Shown in pieces: positions 18,110 through 26,008 of a DNA stretch of 64,000 nucleotides. Origin of the DNA: Muribaculaceae bacterium Isolate-002 (NCI). Its GTDB lineage: Bacteria > Bacteroidota > Bacteroidia > Bacteroidales > Muribaculaceae. The stretch covers positions 1 through 64,000 of the forward strand of contig SCEG01000008.1 in NCBI GenBank assembly GCA_004102805.1, written 5' to 3'. The position numbers and the translations under genes are program-made. Each line of letters begins with the position of its first letter. Within the stretch, counting starts at the first letter, position 1. The notes beneath the pieces were generated by a model that saw only the letters and a program-made list of their open reading frames with translations, was not told where the DNA came from and did no database searches.

Positions 18110-18799
18110 CTATTTATTAATACGACCGCATTTAAAAGCGTTAACATATCCTGGCACTGTGATCATAATACTATCAGTATCAATTTTAACTATATCTAAA
18201 ATTTGACAAAAGTTTTGTTCATAGGCAACACCGTTATAAGTCCATGCTTGATGCACTTCTGCAGCTATTTTGCCTAAATTGTCAATAGTCCATTATATTG
18301 AGTAATAGAGATCTGCTGAGCTACCATTTTTATATATACAAGAAGCAGTCCCATCATTATTGAAATTGATTTTGAAGAAACCTTCATTTTCTTCCGATGC
18401 CCATGTACCGATAAGGTCTCTACGTGTAATTACACCATCAATGGTTTTAGCTTGTATAGAATAGGGTACCGAACATAATTTTGCTGAACCACAATCGTTC
18501 TCATTGATAATAGTCGACATATATAAATCTGGGGTATTCCAATCAACCTCCGTGACATCAAGAGTTATTGCGCATATACCAGCCTCGTCTGTTTCTGTAT
18601 CAAATGTTTGTGACCATATTTTCTCACCATTAATGCCTTTGAGAAGAGCCATTTCAATTGACACCTTCTGATTGGACAGGACTTTACCTGTCGTGGGATC
18701 AAGTGCCATCACTTGATAATTCAATTCATTTGGGATAACAGCTTCAATATTAAGTACACTTGTAATAATTATGGCAATGCAAATGAATAAGTTTTTCAT
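18110..18799 (-). pseudogene. Secreted protein gene split by an in-frame TAA
   Basis: One 230-codon frame runs from the ATG at 18799 to a stop at 18110-18112, with TAA at 18293-18295 after D-L-Y-Y-S-I. Reading continues in frame for 60 codons (WTIDNLGKIAAEVHQAWTYN and beyond) to its own stop. The N-terminus is a signal peptide (MKNLFICIAIIITSVLNIEA). Residues about 25-125 look like a beta-sandwich often found before collagen-like or lipocalin-like domains (NELNYQVMALDPTTGKVLSN). The second half begins like a lipocalin-like beta-barrel (DLIGTWASEE). CAA to TAA is the simplest cause. Function unknown. Confidence 0.75.
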
Positions 18800-18922
18800 A
18801 AATTCTATTTTGATTTAAAATTCAAATAAATAAAGAATATTACAAGACCTCTCCGGAAATTTTGGCGCATGTAAATTATTTGACATTAATTTATATGCTA
18901 ATTATTTTGATGGTTGGGTGGC

Positions 18923-20053
18923 TCAGATTTCTTTTTTGTAGGCGCGGCGGCGTTTGTGTTGTTCGCGTTCGAAGTATTCCCATTGTTTCTGGACGTTTTC
19001 GTTGCCTTCGAGCTCGACGTTGCTTTCTGCCTGCTTGTAGCCTGTCTGAATGTAGCGGGGTATGAGGTCGGCGAAGAGCAGGGCGTTGACGCCTTTGCTC
19101 TGATATTCGGGTTTTACGGCAATGAGCAGAAGGTCGACGGTGTCGACCTTGCCCCGCAACGGTTTGAGCAGGTGCCACCAGCCGAAGGGGAATATGCGCC
19201 CGCGGCTCTTGCGCAGGGCATTTGAGAAGCTTGCCATCGATATGCCTACGGCGACGAGGCGGTTGTCGGCATCGACGATCACGGATATGTCGTCAAGACG
19301 CAATATGCCGAGATAGAGGTCGATGTAGTGGTTGATCTGACGGAGAGTGAGAGGGGAGTAGCCGTAGAGGTCGCTGTAGGCTTCGTTGATAAGGTCAAAG
19401 AGGGCTTTGCCGTATTCGTCTTTGATTTTTTTGCGTGATTTGAAGCGCACTATGCGCAGGTTGTATTTGCGCTTTACGATTTCGGCAATGCGCTGATGCT
19501 TTTCGGGGATGCCGTCGGGAATTTTGATGAGATATTCAACCCAGTCGACGTCTTTCTTAAAGCCCATGCGTTCCATCTGCGCGGAGTAGTAGGGGTAGTT
19601 GTAGATGGTCGCCATGGTGCCGAGGCGGTCGAAGCCTTCGATGAGCATTCCTTCGTGGTCGAGGTCGGAAAAGCCCATCGGGCCTGTGATTGTTGTCATG
19701 CCCCGTTGTTTCCCCCATTTTATCGCAGCGTCAAACAGGGCGTCGACAACCTCGTTGTCGTCGATGAATTCGACGAAACCGAAACGCATGTTTTTTTCGC
19801 CGGAACGTTCGTTGACCTGGCGGTTGATGATGGCGGTTATGCGTCCGACCGGTCGGTTGTCGCGGTAGGCCATGAATGACTGGGCCTCGCAGAATTCAAA
19901 TGCGGGGTTTTTGTCGGGTCGGAGAGTGTTGACGTCGTCCATGATGAGCGGCGGCACGAAGCAGTCGTTGCCGTTGTAGTGGTCGATGCCGAATTTTACA
20001 AATTTCTTGAGCTCTTTCTTGACGGGCTCCACAGCTCTGATTTCTACAGCCAT
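18923..20053 (-). CDS. GNAT-like N-acetyltransferase family protein
   Basis: The 376-residue product has two acyltransferase-like halves: an N-terminal one with FMAYRDNRPVGRITAIIN and a C-terminal one with VDTVDLLLIAVKPEYQSKGV, where Q-S-K-G-V resembles an acetyl-CoA-binding loop. This long family is widespread in Bacteroidetes and its substrate is not known to me. It is the last gene of a five-gene minus-strand operon, 10 bp after the pseudokinase gene. A degraded tandem copy lies at 17305-17626. Cytosolic, with no signal peptide. Confidence 0.82.
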   Translation of the reverse strand: MAVEIRAVEPVKKELKKFVKFGIDHYNGNDCFVPPLIMDDVNTLRPDKNPAFEFCEAQSFMAYRDNRPVGRITAIINRQVNERSGEKNMRFGFVEFIDDNEVVDALFDAAIKWGKQRGMTTITGPMGFSDLDHEGMLIEGFDRLGTMATIYNYPYYSAQMERMGFKKDVDWVEYLIKIPDGIPEKHQRIAEIVKRKYNLRIVRFKSRKKIKDEYGKALFDLINEAYSDLYGYSPLTLRQINHYIDLYLGILRLDDISVIVDADNRLVAVGISMASFSNALRKSRGRIFPFGWWHLLKPLRGKVDTVDLLLIAVKPEYQSKGVNALLFADLIPRYIQTGYKQAESNVELEGNENVQKQWEYFEREQHKRRRAYKKEI

Positions 20054-20063
20054 ATCTGATATG

Positions 20064-20831
20064 TTACTTGACAGCCACGCTGCTGTCGGGATTGGCTACG
20101 AGCCATCCGAGCAGGGCAATCATTATTGTTAAAAATGTTATTATTATGATGTAAAGACGATGGTTGGAGCGGTTGGAGAGAGCCATCTTAAGGTCACGTA
20201 TGTCGTGGTATCGTTTACGTGGATCGGGGTTGAGGCAACGGGTCGCGACACGCTGCAGATGGGCGTGACGCTCGGGAAGCCGGTCGAGGAGCTCTTTGAG
20301 CACGGCACCGAAGTCGTGGATGTCGCGGGATGTGTCGTCGTGGCTCAGGTGGTCGAGCTGGTCGAAGCCGACGTCGATGAGTTTGAGGTTGCCGATGTTT
20401 TCGGTGAATATGATTGTTTCCGGGCGTATGCTGTGATGCACGATGTGGTTGGTCTGGATATATTCCAGCGCGTCGACAAGCGAGGTGCATACCTTGCGCA
20501 GGGTGGTTTCGTCGACTTTTCCGCTGTCGAGGAGTTTGCGCAGAGAGTCGCCGTAAACGTCGTCGGTGATGATGCACAGGCCGATGCCGGGCACAACCTC
20601 GAAGTCGTTGATCATGACGATGTTGGGGTGTGCCAGATTGTAGCGGATGTCAAATTCCTTCTCAATCATGGCGAGATATCTGTCATCGTCGCGATATTGC
20701 GGTTTGAGGGTTTTGAGCATCAGCCATTTGCCGAACTTCTTGGCGGTGTAGACGTCGTAGAACGGCTCGTCCCATTCGGGGAGCAGTTCGATTTCGGTCC
20801 ATTTCGGTGTTTTATTCTCGTTGTCGCTCAT
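20064..20831 (-). CDS. Membrane-anchored protein-kinase-like protein, predicted pseudokinase
   Basis: The 255-residue product has a protein-kinase fold followed by one C-terminal transmembrane helix (about 225-245, LYIIIITFLTIMIALLGWLV) and a short tail. The beta3 Lys (Lys40 in WLMLKTLK), an alpha-C Glu (Glu57/59) and the DFG-region Asp153 (LIDVGFD) are present. The catalytic loop reads HHSIRPET, so the HRD Asp is Ser134 and the Mg-binding Asn is Thr139. Loss of both points to a catalytically dead, possibly nucleotide-binding, regulatory kinase. It lies 10 bp from each neighbour in the GH3-phosphatase-DUF4919 operon. Its partner is unknown. Confidence 0.8.
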   Translation of the reverse strand: MSDNENKTPKWTEIELLPEWDEPFYDVYTAKKFGKWLMLKTLKPQYRDDDRYLAMIEKEFDIRYNLAHPNIVMINDFEVVPGIGLCIITDDVYGDSLRKLLDSGKVDETTLRKVCTSLVDALEYIQTNHIVHHSIRPETIIFTENIGNLKLIDVGFDQLDHLSHDDTSRDIHDFGAVLKELLDRLPERHAHLQRVATRCLNPDPRKRYHDIRDLKMALSNRSNHRLYIIIITFLTIMIALLGWLVANPDSSVAVK

Positions 20832-20841
20832 TGTAAATGCG

Positions 20842-21516
20842 TCACGGGTTATGTTGTCTGTATTGTTCGTGGGTGGTGTTGTCGAAGTAGAGGATATGCT
20901 CGCGCGAGTTTGTGGGGAATGTGATTTTGACGGCGTCGAGATTACCTATCTTTGAGCTTCCGATTATTTCCTTTACCTCGAGTATGTCTTTGAGAATTAC
21001 CATCATGTCGCCTTCAGATATAACCTTGAAGGGAAGCTCGCGGCGAATGCCTGTGCCGGAAGCAAGGATTGTGCCGATGAGCATCTCGAGGCGCTGCCGT
21101 ATGTTGAGGTATGAGTCGAGGTTGCCTTTGAGGTCGATATGCGGCATGAGTTTGATGACGTTGATGAGGACGGGGAGCGACACCGGGGCTTCTTTGGCGG
21201 CGGCGAGGCTCAGGCGGTAGGCTTTCTCGTAGTTTTCAAGTGATATCGCCTCGTCGATTTCGGGGAAAGTAAGATCGGGAGCGTAGTCGGGAGTTGCGGC
21301 GTAACCGTAGTAGACGGTTGCGACTTCATCGATGCGCAGAGTGGTGTCGGCCTTGAGGTAGCGGTCCATCAGCTGACGGTAGTGCTCGGGGTTCATCGTG
21401 ACGTTGACTTTTATGAGGTTGATGTCAACGTCGATACGTTCGTTTTCTTGGGCGTGTGCGCCGTTGAAAGCGAAGAGGGTGAGGAGGGCAATTAAGATTT
21501 TTTCTTTTAATTTCAT
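20842..21516 (-). CDS. DUF4919 family secreted protein
   Basis: The 224-residue product has a signal peptide (MKLKEKILIALLTLFAFNGAHAQ) and a mature domain matching the Bacteroidetes DUF4919 family (YYGYAATPDY, helical middle, then GTGIRRELPFKVISEGDMM). The family has no known function and is predicted periplasmic. It is the middle gene of the minus-strand operon: 61 bp after the alkaline phosphatase and 10 bp before the pseudokinase. Confidence 0.8.
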   Translation of the reverse strand: MKLKEKILIALLTLFAFNGAHAQENERIDVDINLIKVNVTMNPEHYRQLMDRYLKADTTLRIDEVATVYYGYAATPDYAPDLTFPEIDEAISLENYEKAYRLSLAAAKEAPVSLPVLINVIKLMPHIDLKGNLDSYLNIRQRLEMLIGTILASGTGIRRELPFKVISEGDMMVILKDILEVKEIIGSSKIGNLDAVKITFPTNSREHILYFDNTTHEQYRQHNP

Positions 21517-21577
21517 CTTATTTCATTCTATTTGTTTTGTCAATCGGTGAAGCGGAGGGCTTCGTCAGAGTTTAGTG

Positions 21578-22981
21578 TCATTGCGGTTGCACGCCGGCGG
21601 CTTTAAGTATCTTCATCGGCACGTCGGTGTTGTCATTGAGGCCGGTGAAGAGCTCGGCGCCGGCGCCTATGGCGAACAGCGGCACGAAGTTGCCCGTGTG
21701 GGCCAGAGATGTCCATCCGATACCGGCCTTCTCGTTGAGCATTTCAAACACTTCGACGGCAAACTGGTTGAAGTTGGAGTAGAGGGTTTCCTGTCGGCGG
21801 GCCTGTCCGTCGACAAATGTGGCGTTGAACACATCCTTAAGCCTGTTCTCACGGCGTTCGCTAATGGGGATAACGGAAAACAAGCCGAGATTTTCTGACA
21901 GGTATTCTTTCATTTCTGTCCAGTCAGGTTTCTTGTCAGCGTTCATCAGATCATCGCAGTATTGTGAGAATATCTCTTTTGATATCTTCTGCGGCATGAG
22001 GTATTCAGGTCGCGCGGAGTAGCCAGTGTGGTTGTTGCCGACGGTCATGCCGCCAGTCTCGTGGTCGGCCGTAATGACTATGAGAGTTTCGTCGGGATGG
22101 CTGCGGTAGAAGTCGAGGGCTGTCTCTATGGCTTTGTCAAAAGCAAGCACTTCTTTGACTACGGCTCCGCCGTCGTTGGCGTGTGACGCGTGGTCGATGC
22201 TCCCGCATTCCACCATCATGAAGAAACTGTCGGGGGTGTGGCGACTCAGATGCCTGATGGCGGTGACAGTCATCTCTTCAACAGTCATCTGGCCTTCATT
22301 GCTGTCGACATAATAGCCCATGTCCCAGTTCCAAAGCGATGATTTCGGAGTGAGAATGATGCGTCGGCTGTCGGATGCGGCAACTGCTTCCGGATCTGTA
22401 AGCAGCTCTACGCCCTGAGAGGCGATGTAGTCGGCAAGGTCGGTCACGCGGCCATCTTTTTCAAGCCCGCGCAATGCGGCGCCTGTTATAAGTTCGAAGC
22501 CTGATTCAGCAGCCTGGCGGCCTATTTCGTAGTGCTGTCCGCGGTTGGTGACATGGGCGTAGAATGCACCGGGAGTTGCATCGTCGGCCGCCGAGTTGGT
22601 CATCAGTGCCACACCGTAGCCGTTGTCGTGTAGATATCTGGCTATCGAGTTGACTGCTATGGAGTCGGCATTCATGCCAAGCATGGAGTTTTTGGTCTTG
22701 ACTCCGGTGGCGAGTGCGGTTCCGGCTGCTGCTGAGTCAGTAACCGGTGACGATGCTGAGTAAGTGGTCTGCAGGGAATGGACAGGCAGCAGCATCATGG
22801 TCAGCGGCACACTGTCGCCCAATGCTTTGCGCTTGTAGGTATCGGCCATCATGACTTGTCCGGGACTCATGCCGTCACCGATGAAATAGAATATATATTT
22901 GGCCTGTTGGGCGCTGAGTGAAACGGCAACAAGCAGCAGTATTGCCGATATAAGATTTCGTAATTTTGATGATTTTCTCAT
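21578..22981 (-). CDS. Alkaline phosphatase family protein
   Basis: The 467-residue product has a signal peptide (about 1-24). Metal- and substrate-binding motifs of PhoA-type enzymes are visible: FIGDGMSPGQ (first metal Asp), VTDSAAAGTALATG (nucleophilic Ser), MVECGSIDHASHAND and VITADHETGGM. It should hydrolyse phosphomonoesters in the periplasm to release phosphate. It starts 6 bp beyond the end of the GH3 gene and is probably translated from the same transcript. No phosphate-regulon box was recognised. Confidence 0.92.
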   Translation of the reverse strand: MRKSSKLRNLISAILLLVAVSLSAQQAKYIFYFIGDGMSPGQVMMADTYKRKALGDSVPLTMMLLPVHSLQTTYSASSPVTDSAAAGTALATGVKTKNSMLGMNADSIAVNSIARYLHDNGYGVALMTNSAADDATPGAFYAHVTNRGQHYEIGRQAAESGFELITGAALRGLEKDGRVTDLADYIASQGVELLTDPEAVAASDSRRIILTPKSSLWNWDMGYYVDSNEGQMTVEEMTVTAIRHLSRHTPDSFFMMVECGSIDHASHANDGGAVVKEVLAFDKAIETALDFYRSHPDETLIVITADHETGGMTVGNNHTGYSARPEYLMPQKISKEIFSQYCDDLMNADKKPDWTEMKEYLSENLGLFSVIPISERRENRLKDVFNATFVDGQARRQETLYSNFNQFAVEVFEMLNEKAGIGWTSLAHTGNFVPLFAIGAGAELFTGLNDNTDVPMKILKAAGVQPQ

Positions 22982-22987
22982 GGCGTT

Positions 22988-24508
22988 TTATGTTGGATTG
23001 TTATTGAGTTCTATTATACGGTCGATTATCTCGCGGTCGTTGCGCAGGCGTGGTATCTTGCGTTGTCCGCCGAGTTTGCCGGTAGATAGCAGCCACCGGT
23101 CGAAAGCGTTCTGTGACACGGGTGTGACTTCGGCGGGAGCGAGAAATATGTTGCCGGCGCGCTTTGCCTGGTAGTCGGAGTTCTCGTTGCAGAGCTCACG
23201 GTCGAGGGTCTCGGCGAAGAGTTGCAGGTCGGAGGGACGGCGGTCGAAGGCTACGGCCCACTGGTGGTGACCTTTGACGGTGGCCGAGGTGAATACAGGC
23301 GCGGCGGTGTAGTCGGTTACGGATGCACCGGTGGCGGCGCATGCCCGCGTCATGGCGGCTTCGGCATCGCATACCATCAGTTCCTCGCCGAAGGTGTTGA
23401 TGTAGGCGCCGGTGCGTCCGGCGATTTTGATTTTGAGGGGCGTGGTGTCGACAATCGTTACGGTGTCGCCTATCATGTAGCGCCACAGGCCGTTGCTTGA
23501 TGTTATCACCAGTGCGTAGGTGTCACCTTTGGTCACTTCCCATGCGGGAATTGCTGAGGGTGAGTCGGAGTCAAGTTCGCTGAGCGGCACAAATTCGTAG
23601 TAAATATCGGCGTCGGCAAGCAGAAGCAACCCTTCGTCGTCGGGCGACGCCTGAAGAGCGAAGAAGCCTTCCGAGGCGTTGTAGATTTCCATGTAGCGCA
23701 TGCGCGCCGGGTCGATAATGGAGTCGTAGAGGTTGCGGTAGGGAGTGAAGGAGATGCCTCCGTGGAAGAATACCTCAAGTCCGGGCCATATTTGGTGGAG
23801 GCTGGTGGCGTTTTCTGCCGCGAGCACGCCGCGAAGCACGGCCAGAAACCATGAAGGCACGCCAGAGAGCGAGACTATGTTGGCGCGGCGTGTGGCTTCG
23901 ACAAGCTGAGGGAGCTTTTTGCTCCAGTCGCTCATCAGCGCTATTTTCTTGCCAGGAGCACGGAACATATTGACTATTGGGTTGATGCAGTCGATAAGCG
24001 ATGCGGAGAGGTCGCCGACCTTGATTTTAGGGGAGAGTGACAGCTCGTTGGCATAACTGCCTCCGAGTATCAGGCTTCTGCCGGAGAAGAGGCGACTGTC
24101 AGGGTAAAGCGAGAGGTAGCGGGCTACAGCTGCGGAGCTGCCGGCATAGTGGCACCGGTGGAGCGAACGATGCGGGAGCGGTATATATTTGCTTTTGCCT
24201 CCGGAAGTGCCTGACGACTGAGCGTAGCGGCTGACTGCGCCGGGGCATAATACGTTTTTTTCTCCTCCGAGCATACGCATCACGTAGGGACGGAATGTCT
24301 CGTAGCCGTTGACAGGGAGTCGCTCGGCATATTCGGCCGGAGTGCTTGCTGAGGAAAATCTGTACTGACGACCCCATTGTGTGTCTTTGCCATATTCAAG
24401 AAGCTGCCGCAGCACACGTCGCTGTGTGCGCTCCGTGTCGTCGGCCGCGCGTAGGGTGTGAGTGTCGACGGCTTTGAATATCGGGCGGGCTAATGGGGTG
24501 AAGTTCAT
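22988..24508 (-). CDS. GH3 (auxin-responsive promoter) family acyl-adenylating protein
   Basis: The 506-residue product carries the three adenylation motifs of the GH3 family: SSGTSGGKSKYIPL (phosphate-binding loop), IYNASEGFFALQ (Y-x-x-S-E) and NGLWRYMIGDTV. In plants this fold conjugates amino acids to acyl-adenylated jasmonate or auxin. Bacterial members are common in Bacteroidetes but their substrates are unknown. It has no signal peptide, so it is cytosolic. It is the first gene of the operon continuing to 18923. The link to a secreted phosphatase and a pseudokinase is unexplained. Confidence 0.9.
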   Translation of the reverse strand: MNFTPLARPIFKAVDTHTLRAADDTERTQRRVLRQLLEYGKDTQWGRQYRFSSASTPAEYAERLPVNGYETFRPYVMRMLGGEKNVLCPGAVSRYAQSSGTSGGKSKYIPLPHRSLHRCHYAGSSAAVARYLSLYPDSRLFSGRSLILGGSYANELSLSPKIKVGDLSASLIDCINPIVNMFRAPGKKIALMSDWSKKLPQLVEATRRANIVSLSGVPSWFLAVLRGVLAAENATSLHQIWPGLEVFFHGGISFTPYRNLYDSIIDPARMRYMEIYNASEGFFALQASPDDEGLLLLADADIYYEFVPLSELDSDSPSAIPAWEVTKGDTYALVITSSNGLWRYMIGDTVTIVDTTPLKIKIAGRTGAYINTFGEELMVCDAEAAMTRACAATGASVTDYTAAPVFTSATVKGHHQWAVAFDRRPSDLQLFAETLDRELCNENSDYQAKRAGNIFLAPAEVTPVSQNAFDRWLLSTGKLGGQRKIPRLRNDREIIDRIIELNNNPT

Positions 24509-24559
24509 AAACTTAAGTGAGTCGTGAAATGTTTTATTTTGTCAGTAGTCGGAATTTAA

Positions 24560-25135
24560 TCAGATGAAATAGGGGTTTTTGCGGGTCGGGATGCCGGCCG
24601 GCTGATGTGTTGCCGTCACAGGAGAACCGCAACCGGCGCAGAAGCGGGCTCCGGCTACTACCTGATTGCCGCAGGTGGTGCAATGCTGTGTTGTCGTCGC
24701 GTTTTGCTGCACGGGTTGCCCCCATGGATTGTTCTGAGGTTGCTGCGTCTGCTGCTGCACGGGCTGCCCCCATGGATTGTTCTGAGGTTGCTGCATCTGC
24801 TGCTGCACGGGCTGCCCCCATGGATTGTTCTGAGGTTGCTGCGTCTGCTGCTGCACGGGCTGTCCCCATGGATTGTTCTGAGGTTGCTGCGTCTGCTGCT
24901 GCTGCACGGGTTGCCCCCAGGGATTGTTCTGGGGCTGCTGCGTCTGCTGCTGCATGGGCTGCCCCCAGGTCGTTGTGCCGGCGACACCGGAGCCTGTCGG
25001 AATGCCGGCAGGATGTATTTGTGTGTCGGTGTTATAAGATGCGCATGCAGTGTCCAGAGATGCTTCGCACTTCGGACAGTTCTTAAGCTTGACAGAATTA
25101 AGCTTTCCACATTCGGGGCATTTTACAAAAGGCAT
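24560..25135 (-). CDS. Double zinc-ribbon protein with Gln/Pro-rich tandem repeats
   Basis: The 191-residue product starts at the ATG at 25135 (MPFVKCPECGKLNSVKLKNC). The N-terminal ribbon has Cys6, Cys9, Cys20 and Cys23. A second ribbon near the C-terminus reads HCTTCGNQVVAGARFCAGCG. Between them lie about five copies of a 15-17-residue unit (QQQTQQPQNNPWGQPV), encoded by near-identical 45-51-bp DNA repeats at about 24705-24975. The linker is expected to be disordered and copy number may vary by slippage. A TAAATTTG -7 box lies at 25174-25181 on the minus strand. Function unknown; possibly a scaffold or membrane-proximal adaptor. Confidence 0.8.
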   Translation of the reverse strand: MPFVKCPECGKLNSVKLKNCPKCEASLDTACASYNTDTQIHPAGIPTGSGVAGTTTWGQPMQQQTQQPQNNPWGQPVQQQQTQQPQNNPWGQPVQQQTQQPQNNPWGQPVQQQMQQPQNNPWGQPVQQQTQQPQNNPWGQPVQQNATTTQHCTTCGNQVVAGARFCAGCGSPVTATHQPAGIPTRKNPYFI

Positions 25136-25257
25136 AGTATGTCGGTTTAGAAAAGTAACAATACAGTATCTTGCAAATTTACGCAAAATCTGCAAGAAAC
25201 AATGTTAATTGAACAAAAATAAAGAGAATCGCCTGTAAAAAGAGCCCTAAAATAAAA

Positions 25258-25977
25258 CTACCAGGAGAAATTCTTTTGTAGTCGCAGAGCCGAGTGAAAT
25301 TGTGCCACGCGTTCGTAATCGATAAATCTGACCCTTTTGTAAATCGGTTGAAACATCGACACATTGAGTTTGTCTTTGAATTCGGTCTCCCGATGCTTGT
25401 CTGCGACAATATGGAACTTGGCGAAAAAATCCTGAAGTTCGTAGAATTTAGCCAAAGAGTTCTTTATGTCGGTTGTGTGTTCTACTTCATAGAAGTCGGT
25501 GGGCATCATGCGGTGGTTAAACCATATAACGTCGATAGTCCGGGCTTTCCTCAATAGAGTATCGTATGTAAATGGCGGTATTACAGTGCAGTCAGACACT
25601 TCGCACAGAGGCTTCCCAAGAAACAGACGTCCTTTATCCTGTGCCGGCACGTAGGTAGTAAGATTGAGATACTTCCCTATTTCCACTAAAAGTCCTTGAT
25701 AATAACCGTGAGAGAATTGCTCCTCGCTGATTTTATTGCCCTCGCTTATCTGTAGTTTTTGCAGAACTTTGTCACGGGCTTCCTCCAATGCCCATAACCC
25801 GGGTCTGATTTTGAATATCTTTTCGCTGTCCTGCACTATTCGCCTGACACTTGCCTCAGGAGTCTGTGATTTCCATTTTGAAAAATCCAGAATTTCATTC
25901 AACCGTTTAAGCGTGGCGAAGCCGCCTTCCTTTCGCAAGGCTTCTATTACCTGATCGGTTTGTGTGACTTTTTTCAT
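25258..25977 (-). CDS. Winged-helix (HARE-HTH-like) protein with nuclease-like C-terminal domain
   Basis: The 239-residue product starts at the ATG at 25977. A frame starting at 26091 would overlap the upstream glycosyltransferase by 83 bp and begins with low-complexity residues, so it is rejected. Residues about 5-70 (QVIEALRKEGGFATLKRLNE to IRPGLWALEE) look like a HARE-HTH winged helix, a DNA-binding type linked to restriction systems. The C-terminal half has IDVIWFN followed by DFYEVEHTTDIKNSLAKFYE, which resembles a restriction-endonuclease-like core in which the usual E-x-K is E-V-E. A role in nucleic-acid recognition is inferred. The gene is AT-rich relative to its surroundings. Confidence 0.6.
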   Translation of the reverse strand: MKKVTQTDQVIEALRKEGGFATLKRLNEILDFSKWKSQTPEASVRRIVQDSEKIFKIRPGLWALEEARDKVLQKLQISEGNKISEEQFSHGYYQGLLVEIGKYLNLTTYVPAQDKGRLFLGKPLCEVSDCTVIPPFTYDTLLRKARTIDVIWFNHRMMPTDFYEVEHTTDIKNSLAKFYELQDFFAKFHIVADKHRETEFKDKLNVSMFQPIYKRVRFIDYERVAQFHSALRLQKNFSW

Positions 25978-26008
25978 TCTGAGCGGATTAGATGCATGTT
26001 TCGACGGC

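Noticed and set aside
24705-24975. Regular 45-51-bp repeats that might suggest a CRISPR array
   Set aside because: The units are contiguous, in frame, and encode a Gln/Pro repeat between two zinc ribbons; there are no unique spacers and no cas genes.
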